A stretch of 51,358 nucleotides of DNA from Allokutzneria sp. A3M-2-11 16 (GTDB lineage: Bacteria; Actinomycetota; Actinomycetes; Mycobacteriales; Pseudonocardiaceae), in contig NZ_JANAVO010000023.1 in the NCBI RefSeq assembly GCF_024213555.1, positions 1-51,358 of the forward strand, in the 5' to 3' direction. The notes below the pieces were generated by a model. That model was not told the origin of the DNA, did no database searches, and was given only the letters and a program-made list of their open reading frames with translations. A program made the translations under genes and the position numbers. Of this stretch, positions 17,108 to 25,045 are shown in pieces. The stretch's first letter is position 1. The number at the start of each line of letters is the position of its first letter.

Positions 17108-17686
17108 CTATTCGCTGGCGCGGTGTTCGTCCGCCGCGCGCTGGACGCGCTCGACGTAGCCGTTCCACCAGTCCTCGCCGCCGACGCCGTCCTGGTCCCG
17201 CCCGCCGCGCCCGTCGATCGTCTCGCGGACGATGTCGGCGTGCCCCGCGTGCTGCGCCGTCTCGGCGACAACGCGGACCAGCAGGTGCCCGAACGTGGTC
17301 TGCCTGCGCTCCTCCGGCCACCACGGCACGCTCGCCGGCGCGTCGAGGGGGAGAGTGCTGATCGACTCGTCCGCGTGCCGCCACGCCGTCCGGTACAAGT
17401 CGGTCAGGTACTCGCGGCTCTCGTCGGCCTTCGCCCACATGTCGCCGTTCTCCCACACCGATCCGTCCTCGTTCCACGGCAGCGCCACCGGCGCCGGGCG
17501 GCCGACCGAGTCGCCGAGGTAGCCGAGCTCGATGCCGACGAGGTGCTTGACGAGGCCGAGCAGGTTGGTACCGCTGGGCATCACCGGGCGCCGGATGTCG
17601 TACTCGGAAAGGCCGTCGAGCGAGCGGAGCAAGGAGTCGCGGGAGGCTTGGAGGTAGCGCTGGAGGTCGGCTGCGATCGGTGTCAT
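17108..17686 (-). CDS. DinB family / DUF664 four-helix protein
   Basis: A 192-residue DinB-superfamily protein. Its metal-binding histidines are in LGLVKHLVGIELGYLGD and ETAQHAGHADIVRE, matching the typical H...H-x3-H pattern of DUF664/mycothiol-dependent maleylpyruvate-isomerase-like enzymes. Such proteins use a divalent metal and often a low-molecular-weight thiol. ATG 17686 is the first start that fits the family; sequence upstream is low-complexity and unlikely to be coding. It likely forms a two-gene unit with the ArsC-like protein (15-base gap), suggesting a shared thiol chemistry (inference). Confidence 0.9.
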   Translation of the reverse strand: MTPIAADLQRYLQASRDSLLRSLDGLSEYDIRRPVMPSGTNLLGLVKHLVGIELGYLGDSVGRPAPVALPWNEDGSVWENGDMWAKADESREYLTDLYRTAWRHADESISTLPLDAPASVPWWPEERRQTTFGHLLVRVVAETAQHAGHADIVRETIDGRGGRDQDGVGGEDWWNGYVERVQRAADEHRASE

Positions 17687-17888
17687 GCGTCGCAGGCTAG
17701 CCGCTTTTTCTTGCGGTTGGACCGGGGTCGCGTTTGGCTTTGGACGGGGCAGCCTGGATGGGTTGGGTTGTTTGGCTTGCGTTGCGCTTGGCTTGCGAAT
17801 GCCTTGGGGCGCCTGGGAATTCATCCTTTAGAGCCATGATCGACTATTCATCCACCATGGAATGTGGTTATGCCCCATGGTGATTTGC

Positions 17889-18008
17889 TTGATGAAGCAT
17901 GAGTCCAGCTGACGCTGCGAAAACCTCGACGACGGACGGCACGTGTGGACCACGCCCAGCGGCAGGGTCCACGAAACGGAACCGATCGCCGAACCCGCAC
18001 CCTTCTGA
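17889..18008 (+). pseudogene. Remnant of an HNH endonuclease gene 3' end
   Basis: This stretch aligns base for base with the last ~125 bases of the HNH fragment at 2-169. It encodes MKHESS, then a stop, then RCENLDDGRHVWTTPSG...EPIAEPAPF and TGA at 18006-18008. The TGG of the ESNWKC segment has become TGA, and two codons near the end are missing. No upstream part of the gene is present. It is therefore a third, dead copy and shows that this HNH sequence has moved or recombined within the genome. Confidence 0.85.
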
Positions 18009-18130
18009 CGCGGACGACGTCATCCGGAGTCGTGCGCCAAAGCTCCCTAGTCCGTGTCCTGCAAGTGGTCCCCAGCAACCGTCACGCCCCCGTGCTCGCC
18101 GTCCCAAACATCGCCACCGCAGCCCAAATT

Positions 18131-18260
18131 CCCGTTTCGTACTCAAAACGGGCTATGGGAGCGCTCTTTTTCCCGTTATGAGTACGAAACGGGGTTCTCT
18201 AGACGGCGCGCGCGGGGGATGGGGTGGCCGGGCGCGTGGGGTGCATGGGTTCAGTTTACG
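18131..18260 (+). repeat. Hairpin repeat family, copy 1
   Basis: A long inverted repeat (18131 to about 18195) has arms CCCGTTTCGTACTC and GAGTACGAAACGGG around a central GGGAGCGCTC. Each arm can also fold on itself, because CCCGTT and AACGGG flank about ten bases, so cruciform or two-hairpin forms are possible. A tail about 57 bases beyond the hairpin contains CAGTTTACGT, shared with copy 2 (reverse orientation at 26559-26697) and partly with copy 3. The hairpin lies downstream of no clear T-run on the + strand. Confidence 0.85.
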
Positions 18261-18296
18261 TGGTGTGCGGAGTGCTTGAGGACTTACAGGACAGGC

Positions 18297-18878
18297 CTAA
18301 CTGGGCAGCAGGTTCAGCTCGACCAGAACCTCCCGCAGGCGCGGCAGCTTCTCGGGAACGGCCACACCGGACAGGACGTAGTCGTTGTCGCGAGAGGAAA
18401 CGGCAAGATGCGCCCACTCGCCGGTGATCTCGTACGACGTAGGGGACACGCTTCGGACAGACCAGTAAGCACGGGCGAACCTGCCTGCGATCTGGGTGAG
18501 ATCGGGGCCGGACAGGGCGAAGTCGACGTTCGGGGCGAGACCCCAGAACGCGCGGGCGAGCGGCGAGCCGGTGGGCGACAAGAAGCGTCGGGAGATCAGC
18601 CACTGCACCAGTTCCGCGCTACGGACGAGCGGGAGCTGATCGCCCTGCCTGGAAGCGAGGGAACCGTCGAGGTGGAGGACCAGGGTCTCCGTCGACGGGC
18701 CGTGAACGACGAACTCCAAGTCGCCCCAGCACATGCAGAGGAACGCCTCGGCGGTGTCGTCCACTTCGAGCAGGTGCGCGAGAGCGGCGATCTCATCCTT
18801 GCCTTGTGCGACAAGCACTCCCTTGTCGCCTGAGCCACGCTCCCGCACGCGGACTGAACTCCATGACACGACGGGCAT
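18297..18878 (-). CDS. Conserved hypothetical protein coupled to an FMN reductase
   Basis: A 193-residue soluble protein with no motif I recognise. It is acidic at the N-terminus (GKDEIAALAHLLEVDDTAEAFLCMCWGDLEFVVHG) and ends in a leucine-rich LPRLREVLVELNLLPS. No signal peptide or membrane segment is present. Its start ATG overlaps the TGA of the FMN-reductase gene (TGATG), so it is the third gene of that operon and translationally coupled. A role as accessory protein for the flavin system is only suggested by position. Confidence 0.75.
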   Translation of the reverse strand: MPVVSWSSVRVRERGSGDKGVLVAQGKDEIAALAHLLEVDDTAEAFLCMCWGDLEFVVHGPSTETLVLHLDGSLASRQGDQLPLVRSAELVQWLISRRFLSPTGSPLARAFWGLAPNVDFALSGPDLTQIAGRFARAYWSVRSVSPTSYEITGEWAHLAVSSRDNDYVLSGVAVPEKLPRLREVLVELNLLPS

Positions 18879-19474
18879 CACTTTCGCAGTCCGCCGAGGA
18901 GTTCCGCGAAAGGGGTCACGTTCGCGTAGCGGTCGGGCTTCGCGGACGGGGCGCGGTGCGCGAGCAGGTCGGCGAGTTCCTTGCCCGCCAACGCGATCCG
19001 CTTCTCCAAGCCGGAAGCGCCACCCCAGTCGGAGGTGGCCGCGTACACGGCTGTGGGCACCACGACGGCCCTGAGGTAGGCGAACATCGGCCGCAGCGCG
19101 TGCTCCAGCACCAGTGAATGCCGCTCGGTCCCGCCGGTCGCACCCATAAGAACATGTTTCCCCGCAAGGGAATCAGTCTCCAGGATGTCGAAGAACGACT
19201 TGAACAGGCCACTGTAGGAGGCGTTGAAGACCGGCGTGACGGCGATCAGCGCGTCGGCGTCGGCGACGGTGCGCACCAGCCCGCCGAGCGCGCCGGTCGG
19301 CACGCCGGTGAGCAGGGCGTTGATCACGTCGTGGGCATGCTCGCGCAGGTCGACCATCTCGACGGAAGCCTTGTGCGGCAACGAGTCCTGGACGGCGGAC
19401 GCGAGCTTGCCCGCGAGCAGCCGCGTGGAGGAGCGCTCGCTCAGGCCGGCGGACACCACCGCGATCGTGGTCAT
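18878..19474 (-). CDS. CE1759-family NAD(P)H-dependent FMN reductase
   Basis: A 198-residue flavodoxin-like reductase. The N-terminus IAVVSAGLSERSSTRLLA fits the phosphate-binding loop for FMN; TPVFNASYSGLFKSFFD is the conserved FMN/active-site segment, and MGATGGTERH a third contact. It supplies reduced FMN. Its ATG overlaps the TGA of the luciferase-like monooxygenase (ATGA). The CE1758/CE1759 gene pair is a recognised two-component flavin monooxygenase arrangement in actinobacteria. Confidence 0.92.
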   Translation of the reverse strand: MTTIAVVSAGLSERSSTRLLAGKLASAVQDSLPHKASVEMVDLREHAHDVINALLTGVPTGALGGLVRTVADADALIAVTPVFNASYSGLFKSFFDILETDSLAGKHVLMGATGGTERHSLVLEHALRPMFAYLRAVVVPTAVYAATSDWGGASGLEKRIALAGKELADLLAHRAPSAKPDRYANVTPFAELLGGLRK

Positions 19475-20520
19475 CGGACCGGGCCCGCGGGAACGTGCGC
19501 GGGGCGGAGTGCGGCGAACTCCCTGCGCAGCACGGGAAGGACCTCCTCGCCGAGGATGTCCAGCTGTTCCAGGACCGTCTTCAGCGGCAGTCCGGCGTGG
19601 TCCAGCAGGAACAGCTGGCGCTGGTAGTCGCCGAAGTACTCGCGGAAGGTCAGCGTCTTGTCGATGACCTCCTGCGGGCTGCCGACCGTCAGCGGGGTCT
19701 GCTCGGTGAACTCCTCCAGCGACGGACCGTGCCCGTACACCGGGGCCTTGTCGAAGTACGGCCGGAACTCCCGGACCGCGTCCTGCGAGTTCTTCCGCAT
19801 GAACACGTGCCCGCCGAGCCCGACGATGGCCTGGTCGGCGCTGCCGTGGCCGTAGTGCTCGAACCGCTGCCGGTACAGCTCGATCAAGCGCTGGAAGTGC
19901 TCCTTGGGCCAGAAGATGTTGTTCGCGAAGAAGCCGTCGCCGTAGTGGGCGGCCTGTTCGGCGATCTCCGGGCTGCGGATGGAGCCGTGCCAGACGAACG
20001 GCGGCTTGCCGTCCAGCGGGCGCGGGGTGGAGGTGAAGGAGTGCAGCGGCGTGCGGAACCGCCCTTCCCAGTCGACCACGTCCTCCCGCCACAGCCGGTG
20101 CAGCAGGTGGTAGTTCTCGATCGCCAGGTCGATGCCGTCGCGGATGTCCTTGCCGAACCAGGGGTAGACCGGGCCGGTGTTGCCCCTCCCCAGCATCAGG
20201 TCCACCCGGCCGTCGGCGAGGTGCTGCAGCATCGCGAAGTCCTCGGCGATCTTCACCGGGTCGTTCGTGGTGATCAGCGTGGTCGCGGTGGACAGGATCA
20301 GCTTCTCGGTGCGCGCGGCGATGTAGCCCAGCATCGTGGTCGGCGAGGACGGCACGAACGGCGGGTTGTGGTGCTCGCCGGTGGCGAAGACGTCGAGCCC
20401 GACCTCCTCGGCCTTGAACGCGATGGCCACCATCGACTTGATCCGCTCGGCCTCGGACGGGGTCCGCCCGGTGGTGGGGTCGGTGGTGACGTCGCCGACG
20501 GTGAAGAGGCCGAACTGCAT
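19471..20520 (-). CDS. CE1758-family FMN-dependent luciferase-like monooxygenase
   Basis: A 349-residue TIM-barrel bacterial-luciferase-like enzyme that uses FMNH2 and O2. Seen: FATGEHHNPPFVPSSP (the typical GEHH segment), STATTLITTNDPVKIAEDFAMLQ, RVDLMLGRGNTGPVYPWFG and AAHYGDGFFANN. GGGAG lies about seven bases before ATG 20520. The following gene on the strand is its FMN reductase. The substrate is unknown. The gene is probably driven from the divergent region with the sigma factor gene (20647). Confidence 0.93.
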   Translation of the reverse strand: MQFGLFTVGDVTTDPTTGRTPSEAERIKSMVAIAFKAEEVGLDVFATGEHHNPPFVPSSPTTMLGYIAARTEKLILSTATTLITTNDPVKIAEDFAMLQHLADGRVDLMLGRGNTGPVYPWFGKDIRDGIDLAIENYHLLHRLWREDVVDWEGRFRTPLHSFTSTPRPLDGKPPFVWHGSIRSPEIAEQAAHYGDGFFANNIFWPKEHFQRLIELYRQRFEHYGHGSADQAIVGLGGHVFMRKNSQDAVREFRPYFDKAPVYGHGPSLEEFTEQTPLTVGSPQEVIDKTLTFREYFGDYQRQLFLLDHAGLPLKTVLEQLDILGEEVLPVLRREFAALRPAHVPAGPVR

Positions 20521-20546
20521 GACAGCTCCCTGGGACTCGAACAGGT

Positions 20547-20565
20547 AGTAGAAAGTTCAACTACT
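20547..20565. promoter_or_regulatory. Dyad upstream of luciferase-like operon
   Basis: AGTAG and CTACT arms flank nine bases (AAAGTTCAA) some 27 bases upstream of the monooxygenase ATG, in a locally AT-rich stretch between the operon and the divergent sigma-factor gene. It could be an operator; there is no adjacent dedicated repressor gene. Confidence 0.35.
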
Positions 20566-20646
20566 GCCGAGGTCAACAGTACCGCTCTCCCGGTTGTTCC
20601 ACATACCCAGGTGTCACACACCGGGGCCCGGCCTCGTCATGGGGAT

Positions 20647-21492
20647 GTGAACGATCGTGACGAGCTCGCCGCGCGGTTCGAGGCGCAGCGCGCACACCTG
20701 CACGGGGTCGCCTATCGGATGCTCGGGTCCCCGGCCGAGGCGGAGGACGCCGTACAAGAAGCCTGGCTGCGGCTGAGCCGGACGGACGGCATCGACAACC
20801 TCGCGGCCTGGCTGCGCACGGTGGTGTCCCGGGTGTGCCTGGACATGTTGCGCGCCCGCAAGAACCGCCGCGAGGACCCCACCGGCCACCCGCCGGAGCT
20901 GGCCGACCCGAACACGCCGGAACACGACGCGGTACTGGTCGACTCGGTCGGCCGGGCCATGCTCGTGGTGCTCGACACCCTGAGCCCCGCGGAGCGGATC
21001 GCGTTCGTGCTGCACGACCTTTTCGCGGTGCCGTTCGACCAGATCGCGTCGACCCTGGAGCGCTCACCGGCCGCGGCGAAGAAGCTCGCCAGCCGCGCGC
21101 GGTCACGCGTTCATGGGACACCCGAGCTGTCCGCCCCCGACCTCGCCCGCAACCGGCACGTGGTCGAAGCGTTCCTGGAGGCGGCTCGCGGCGGCGACAT
21201 CGACGCGCTGCTCGCGGTGCTGGCCCCCGGCGTGGTCCGCCGGGTCGCCCCGGAGACGGGCCTGCCGGTGGAGGTCCGGGGTGCTCGCGACGTGGCGGAG
21301 GAGACGCGGATCTTCGGTCGCCGGGCGCGCTTCGCCGAAGTCGCGTTGGTGAACGGGCAGGTCGGCGCGGTCGTCGCTCCGCACGGGCGACTGCTGCTCG
21401 CGCTCGCGGTCACCGTCGAGGGAGATCGGGTCACCGGTTACGACGTGATCGTCGACCCGAACCGGCTAACCATCCGCGTCCTGGGCGGCTGA
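20647..21492 (+). CDS. SigJ/ECF41-type RNA polymerase sigma factor with SnoaL-like C-terminal domain
   Basis: A 281-residue ECF sigma factor. The sigma2 region has VAYRMLGSPAEAEDAVQEAWLRL (about residues 20-45), and sigma4 has LSPAERIAFVLHDLFAVPFDQIASTLERSP. A C-terminal ~110-residue SnoaL/NTF2-like domain follows (EAFLEAARGGDIDALLAVLAPGVV), the arrangement of the ECF41/SigJ group where the C-domain modulates activity in place of an anti-sigma factor. GTG 20647 (MNDRDEL) is chosen because homologues begin there; an upstream GTG at 20611 also reads in frame. ECF41 factors often sit next to an oxidoreductase; here the luciferase-like operon is divergent. Its 3' end overlaps LigD-like gene by 27 bases. 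Confidence 0.88.
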   Translation: MNDRDELAARFEAQRAHLHGVAYRMLGSPAEAEDAVQEAWLRLSRTDGIDNLAAWLRTVVSRVCLDMLRARKNRREDPTGHPPELADPNTPEHDAVLVDSVGRAMLVVLDTLSPAERIAFVLHDLFAVPFDQIASTLERSPAAAKKLASRARSRVHGTPELSAPDLARNRHVVEAFLEAARGGDIDALLAVLAPGVVRRVAPETGLPVEVRGARDVAEETRIFGRRARFAEVALVNGQVGAVVAPHGRLLLALAVTVEGDRVTGYDVIVDPNRLTIRVLGG

Positions 21493-22434
21493 GCGGGCCT
21501 TGGCGCGGCGCTTGCCCTCCTGCATCGCCTGGACGCGGGCGACCGGGATGGTGTGACCCTCCGCGATGAGGTCGTCAGGAAGGCGTTGCGGCTTCGGCAG
21601 TTCGTCGTCCCACGGATCGCGCACGCCCAGTGATCCGAGCACCGACCGCATGGTGAACTCCGCGGGCGTGACCTGGTCGAGATCGTTCCAGGACAAGGGA
21701 AAGGACACCGTGGTCCCCGGTCGCACGCGTGGGCTGTAGGCCGCGACCACGGTGGCGCCGCCCGCCCTGGTCGAGTCGAGGAACACCTTGCCCGCGCGGT
21801 CCTCGCGGATGAACGCCGTGGTCGCGAGCACCGGGTCGATGCGCTCCGCCCGCGCGGCGACCGCCCTCGTCGCGGCGGCGACGTCGTCGACCGGAGCGTG
21901 GTCGTCGACGGGTACGAACACGTGAACTCCCTTGGAGCCACTGGTTTTCACCGCGCCGGAGAGCCCGGAGTCGGCCAACGCCTGGCGGATCAGCAGCGCG
22001 GCCTCGACCACGAGCCGGAAATCACCGCCCTCCGGCGGGTCCAGGTCGAGCACCAGGTGTGTCGGCCGATAGATGTCGGCGGAGAAACCGAGCGTCGGGT
22101 GGTACTCGACGGCGCGTTGGTTGGCGAACCACAACAGCGTCCGCCGGTCGTCGCACAGCGCGTAGGAGATCCGCCGCTTGGACGCCTCCGCCCACATCTG
22201 CGTGGTCCGCACCCACGGCGGCGTGTACTTCGGGACGTTCTTCTGCATGAACGGTTTCTGGCCGCGCAGCACGCGGACCACCGACAGCGGGCGGTCGTTC
22301 ACGTGCGGCAGCAGGCGCTCGCGCACGCCGTCGAGGTAGTCGACGAGATCCCGCTTCGTCGCCTCGGCGCCCTCGAACAGCGGCTGGTCGAGATTGGTCA
22401 GCTTGACCTCGTCGCGCACCTCTTCACTGGCCAT
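21466..22434 (-). CDS. LigD polymerase-domain protein (NHEJ primase-polymerase)
   Basis: A 322-residue stand-alone archaeo-eukaryotic primase-like domain. The catalytic acidic pair is in HLVLDLDPPEGG, with SGSKGVHVFVP the nucleotide-contact His motif and RAGKVFLDSTRAGGATVVAAYSPR the C-terminal core. Such domains fill ends with ribonucleotides during bacterial end joining. The ligase and nuclease domains of full LigD are absent, and no Ku gene is in the window; actinomycetes often encode the domains separately. ATG 22434 fits the family start, although the frame stays open further upstream. Its C-terminal tail is Lys/Arg-rich (QEGKRRAKARS). Confidence 0.92.
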   Translation of the reverse strand: MASEEVRDEVKLTNLDQPLFEGAEATKRDLVDYLDGVRERLLPHVNDRPLSVVRVLRGQKPFMQKNVPKYTPPWVRTTQMWAEASKRRISYALCDDRRTLLWFANQRAVEYHPTLGFSADIYRPTHLVLDLDPPEGGDFRLVVEAALLIRQALADSGLSGAVKTSGSKGVHVFVPVDDHAPVDDVAAATRAVAARAERIDPVLATTAFIREDRAGKVFLDSTRAGGATVVAAYSPRVRPGTTVSFPLSWNDLDQVTPAEFTMRSVLGSLGVRDPWDDELPKPQRLPDDLIAEGHTIPVARVQAMQEGKRRAKARSAAQDADG

Positions 22435-22531
22435 CGGCCCACCATGCCCACGGTGTCGCGCGGAGGCAACCTCAACGGGGCGGCGCTCCGCCCGTTCTCC
22501 GCTAGGTTGGGAACGACTCGGGGAGGTCACG

Positions 22532-23317
22532 GTGTCAGACAGCGGTGCGGCCGCGAAGCGGGCGGCGATGTACGGGGATGTGGATCTCGGCTCGTTCGAG
22601 CTGTTCTCCGGCAACTTCATCAACTACGGCTACTGGGAGTCGGTGCCGGACGGCCGCCCGATCACCCTGGAGGAGCGCACCGAGAGCCAGGCCGCGCTCT
22701 ACCGCAAGGTCGTCGGCGGGCTCGGCGTCACGGGCTCGGACGCGGTGCTGGAGGTCGGCTGCGGCATCGGGGTCGGCGCGGCGCTGACCCTCCGCGAGTT
22801 CCGGCCGGGCGCGCTCGTCGGCCTGGACTTCTCCGAGGCGCAGCTCGAACGCGCCCGCGCCCGCAACGAGGAGCAGCTCGACCTCCGGCAGGGCGACGCG
22901 CTGGACATGCCCTTCGAGGACAACAGCTTCGACAAGCTCTACACCGTCGAGGTGGCCCAGCACTTCGAGGATCTCGCCGCCTTCGCCGCCGAGGCCCACC
23001 GCGTGCTCCGCCCCGGCGGGAAGCTCAGCCTGGCGACGTTCTTCGCCACCACCGACGAGGCGCCGGGCGAACTCCGCTCGCTGATCGAGACCATCGACGA
23101 CGAGATCGACTTCGCGGTGCCGATCGAGCGCTTCCGCGCCGACCTCGCCGCGGCGGGTTTCACCGACGTCCGGATCGAGAGCATCGGCGAGAACGTCTGG
23201 TTCGGCTTCGACACCTGGGTGGCGCAGACGCAGTACCACGACAGCTGGGGCCGGAACTGGCTCAAGGCGTACCGCGCCGGGCTGGCCGACTACTTCGTGG
23301 TGAGCGCCACGAACTGA
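22532..23317 (+). CDS. Class I SAM-dependent methyltransferase
   Basis: A 261-residue Rossmann methyltransferase. Motif I is VLEVGCGIGVGAAL, followed by VGLDFSEAQLERA (acidic loop contacting the SAM ribose), LRQGDALDMPFEDNSFDKLYTVEVAQHFED (motif II/III) and HRVLRPGGKLSLATFF. The N-terminal FELFSGNFINYGYW resembles small-molecule C- or O-methyltransferases of secondary metabolism, but the substrate is unclear. GTG 22532 is supported by GGGAGG five bases upstream. It diverges from the LigD-like gene (about 97 bases) and overlaps the convergent LysR gene by 28 bases. Confidence 0.92.
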   Translation: MSDSGAAAKRAAMYGDVDLGSFELFSGNFINYGYWESVPDGRPITLEERTESQAALYRKVVGGLGVTGSDAVLEVGCGIGVGAALTLREFRPGALVGLDFSEAQLERARARNEEQLDLRQGDALDMPFEDNSFDKLYTVEVAQHFEDLAAFAAEAHRVLRPGGKLSLATFFATTDEAPGELRSLIETIDDEIDFAVPIERFRADLAAAGFTDVRIESIGENVWFGFDTWVAQTQYHDSWGRNWLKAYRAGLADYFVVSATN

Positions 23318-24177
23318 TCCACCAACGGGTTCTGGTCGGTGGAGCGCCAGCAGACGGCGACGACGGTGCGCGCCGTGTCGGGGTCGAGCCGCCGGTAGAC
23401 CACGCCGCTGAGCCGCGTCCGCCGGACGCTCGCCGGTGCGACGGAGACGCCCATCCCGGCCGCCACGAACGCGCAAGCGGTCTGCCACTCCACCGCCCGT
23501 TGCCCGATGGTCGGCTCGACACCGTTGTCCCGGAACAGGTTCACGATGCGGTCGTGCACGCCCGCCCCGGCCGAGCGGGGGAGCAGCACCAGTTCCTCCC
23601 CGGCCAGCGCGGTGATCGGGACGGCGCGGAGGTCGGCGAGCGGGTGCCCGGTCGGCAGGACGGCGACGAAGCCCTCGGACAGGACCGGCTCGCACGCCAG
23701 CCCGGGTTCGGCGACGACCTCGCGGACGAAGCCGACGTCGATCGCTCGCTCGCGCAGCGCGGTGATCTGGGGCGCGGTGGTCATCTCGTGGATTTCGGTC
23801 TCCACGGCGGGAAACCGTTCGCGGTAGGCGCGCACGAGCCCGGGGAGGATGGTCAGCGCCAGCGACGCGGCGAAGCCGATCCGCAGCCGCCCCACCTCGC
23901 CCCCGCCTGCCCGCCGGGCCGCGACGAGGCCGGACTCGGTGGCGTCGAGGGCCCGCCGCGCGGCGGGCAGCAGCTCGGCGCCCGCGGGGGTGAGCTCGAC
24001 CCGCCCGGGTGCCCTGGTGAACAGCGGGAACCCGACCTTCTCCTCCAGTCTGCGGATCTGCTGGCTCAGCGGCGGTTGCGCGATGCCCAGCCGGTCGGCG
24101 GCGTGGCCGAAGTGGCGCAGCTCGGCGAGCACCACGAACGCGTGCAGCTGGTGGAGGGCCAGCTCGGGACGGTCCAT
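23290..24177 (-). CDS. LysR family transcriptional regulator
   Basis: A 295-residue LysR-type regulator. The N-terminal winged helix reads FVVLAELRHFGHAADRLGIAQPPLSQQIRRLEEKVG, followed by a periplasmic-binding-protein-like effector domain. It is divergent from the RidA gene at 24250, which is its likely target together with itself. Its 3' end overlaps the methyltransferase gene. Confidence 0.94.
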   Translation of the reverse strand: MDRPELALHQLHAFVVLAELRHFGHAADRLGIAQPPLSQQIRRLEEKVGFPLFTRAPGRVELTPAGAELLPAARRALDATESGLVAARRAGGGEVGRLRIGFAASLALTILPGLVRAYRERFPAVETEIHEMTTAPQITALRERAIDVGFVREVVAEPGLACEPVLSEGFVAVLPTGHPLADLRAVPITALAGEELVLLPRSAGAGVHDRIVNLFRDNGVEPTIGQRAVEWQTACAFVAAGMGVSVAPASVRRTRLSGVVYRRLDPDTARTVVAVCWRSTDQNPLVDQFVALTTK

Positions 24178-24191
24178 ATCTCAAGGGATAT
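24176..24191. promoter_or_regulatory. Candidate LysR binding site at the LysR start codon
   Basis: A perfect ATATC-N6-GATAT inverted repeat overlaps the LysR ATG (24175-24177). LysR boxes are short interrupted dyads near the divergent promoter, so binding here would allow autorepression. The RidA gene starts 58 bases further on. Confidence 0.5.
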
Positions 24192-24249
24192 CACAGGTGG
24201 CACATGTGCGTATTGGACGTATCAGTACTGGTCACTTAGCGTTCCACGG

Positions 24250-24639
24250 GTGAGGCAACGACGAGTGATCCGCAGTTCGGCGCGGTTCGAGGACGAGATC
24301 GGCTACGCCCGCGCGGTGGTCGTGGACGGCTGGGTGCACGTCTCCGGGACCACCGGGTTCGACTACGCGACGATGACGATCTCCGAGGACGTCGTCGAGC
24401 AGGCCGAGCGGTGCCTGGACAACATCGGGGCCGCGCTCGCCGAGGCGGGCTGCACGTTCGCCGACGTCGTCCGCGTCCGGTACCTGCTGCCTGACCGGGC
24501 CGACTTCGAACCGTGCTGGCCCTCGCTGCGCCGCCGCTTCGAGGCGGTCCGGCCCGCCGCGAGCATGCTGGTGTGCGGGCTGGCCGACCCGCGGATGAAG
24601 ATCGAGATCGAGGTGGACGCGCGCGTGCCGGACGCCTGA
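24250..24639 (+). CDS. RidA family (YjgF/YER057c/UK114) protein
   Basis: A 129-residue chorismate-mutase-fold protein. The RidA family hydrolyses reactive enamine/imine intermediates. Seen: YARAVVVDGWVHVSGTTG, AERCLDNIGAALAEAGCTFADVVRVRYLL and a C-terminal RPAASMLVCGLADPRMKIEIEVDAR, where the Arg-Pro/Glu pair near the active site is in the expected place. It starts with GTG 24250 and is divergent from the LysR gene. A small unknown gene follows 16 bases later. Confidence 0.92.
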   Translation: MRQRRVIRSSARFEDEIGYARAVVVDGWVHVSGTTGFDYATMTISEDVVEQAERCLDNIGAALAEAGCTFADVVRVRYLLPDRADFEPCWPSLRRRFEAVRPAASMLVCGLADPRMKIEIEVDARVPDA

Positions 24640-24655
24640 CGGCTACCGTCAGGGT

Positions 24656-25006
24656 ATGAGCTGGCGTGAGATGTCGTCGCCGGGCATGCCGCAGGTGTGG
24701 TTGGCCGCGGAGGACCGGGGCGTGGTGCGCGCGGACCTGGTGATGGCGCTGCGGGTGGCCAAGGAGCACCCGCCCGCCGGGACGACGGTGCTGGCCGCGC
24801 ACCGGTTCACCGTGCTGGCCCGGCTGCTCGGCGATCCGGCCGAGGAGTACGTCGTCGGCCGCGCGGAGAGCCAGGAGACCGCAGAACAGATGATGACCGC
24901 CCTGCTCGCGGAGATCGCCTCCGCGCTGGGCGGCCACAAGGACGGGCTGATCGAGCTGGGCCCCGGCGGGCCGAAGCTGGTCCGGCTCAGCAAGGGCATG
25001 CAGTAG
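24656..25006 (+). CDS. Small hypothetical protein
   Basis: A 116-residue soluble protein I do not recognise. It contains a helical core (ETAEQMMTALLAEIASALGG) and no signal peptide. It follows the RidA gene by 16 bases on the same strand and so may be co-transcribed with it. It ends just before a strong hairpin at 25007-25040. Confidence 0.65.
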   Translation: MSWREMSSPGMPQVWLAAEDRGVVRADLVMALRVAKEHPPAGTTVLAAHRFTVLARLLGDPAEEYVVGRAESQETAEQMMTALLAEIASALGGHKDGLIELGPGGPKLVRLSKGMQ

Positions 25007-25040
25007 GCCGCGGCGGCGGCGGTCGGGGCGCCGCCGCGGC
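25007..25040. terminator. Bidirectional terminator-like hairpin
   Basis: A perfect 12-base GC stem, GCCGCGGCGGCG pairing with CGCCGCCGCGGC around a ten-base loop, lies between the convergent 24656 and 25046 genes. There is no T-run, as is usual in high-GC actinomycetes. Confidence 0.65.
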
Positions 25041-25045
25041 GAGGA

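Larger units (their letters stand above)
17687..18296. other. 610-base non-coding island with HNH remnant and hairpin repeat
   Basis: No intact gene is seen. The first ~160 bases are G/T-rich with short repeats of GGCTTGCG-like words. Positions 17889-18008 hold a decayed HNH-gene 3' end, and 18131-18260 the first copy of a hairpin repeat. The remainder has no recognisable feature. Confidence 0.7.

Noticed and set aside
17687-18296. tRNA or small RNA gene in the largest gap
   Set aside because: No cloverleaf with a TTC-arm and CCA-type acceptor was found; only the HNH remnant and hairpin repeat are supportable.
21898-24639. Long open frame on the + strand over the LigD-like and LysR genes
   Set aside because: Only its last ~130 codons are a real gene (RidA, from GTG 24250). 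The rest is antisense shadow.
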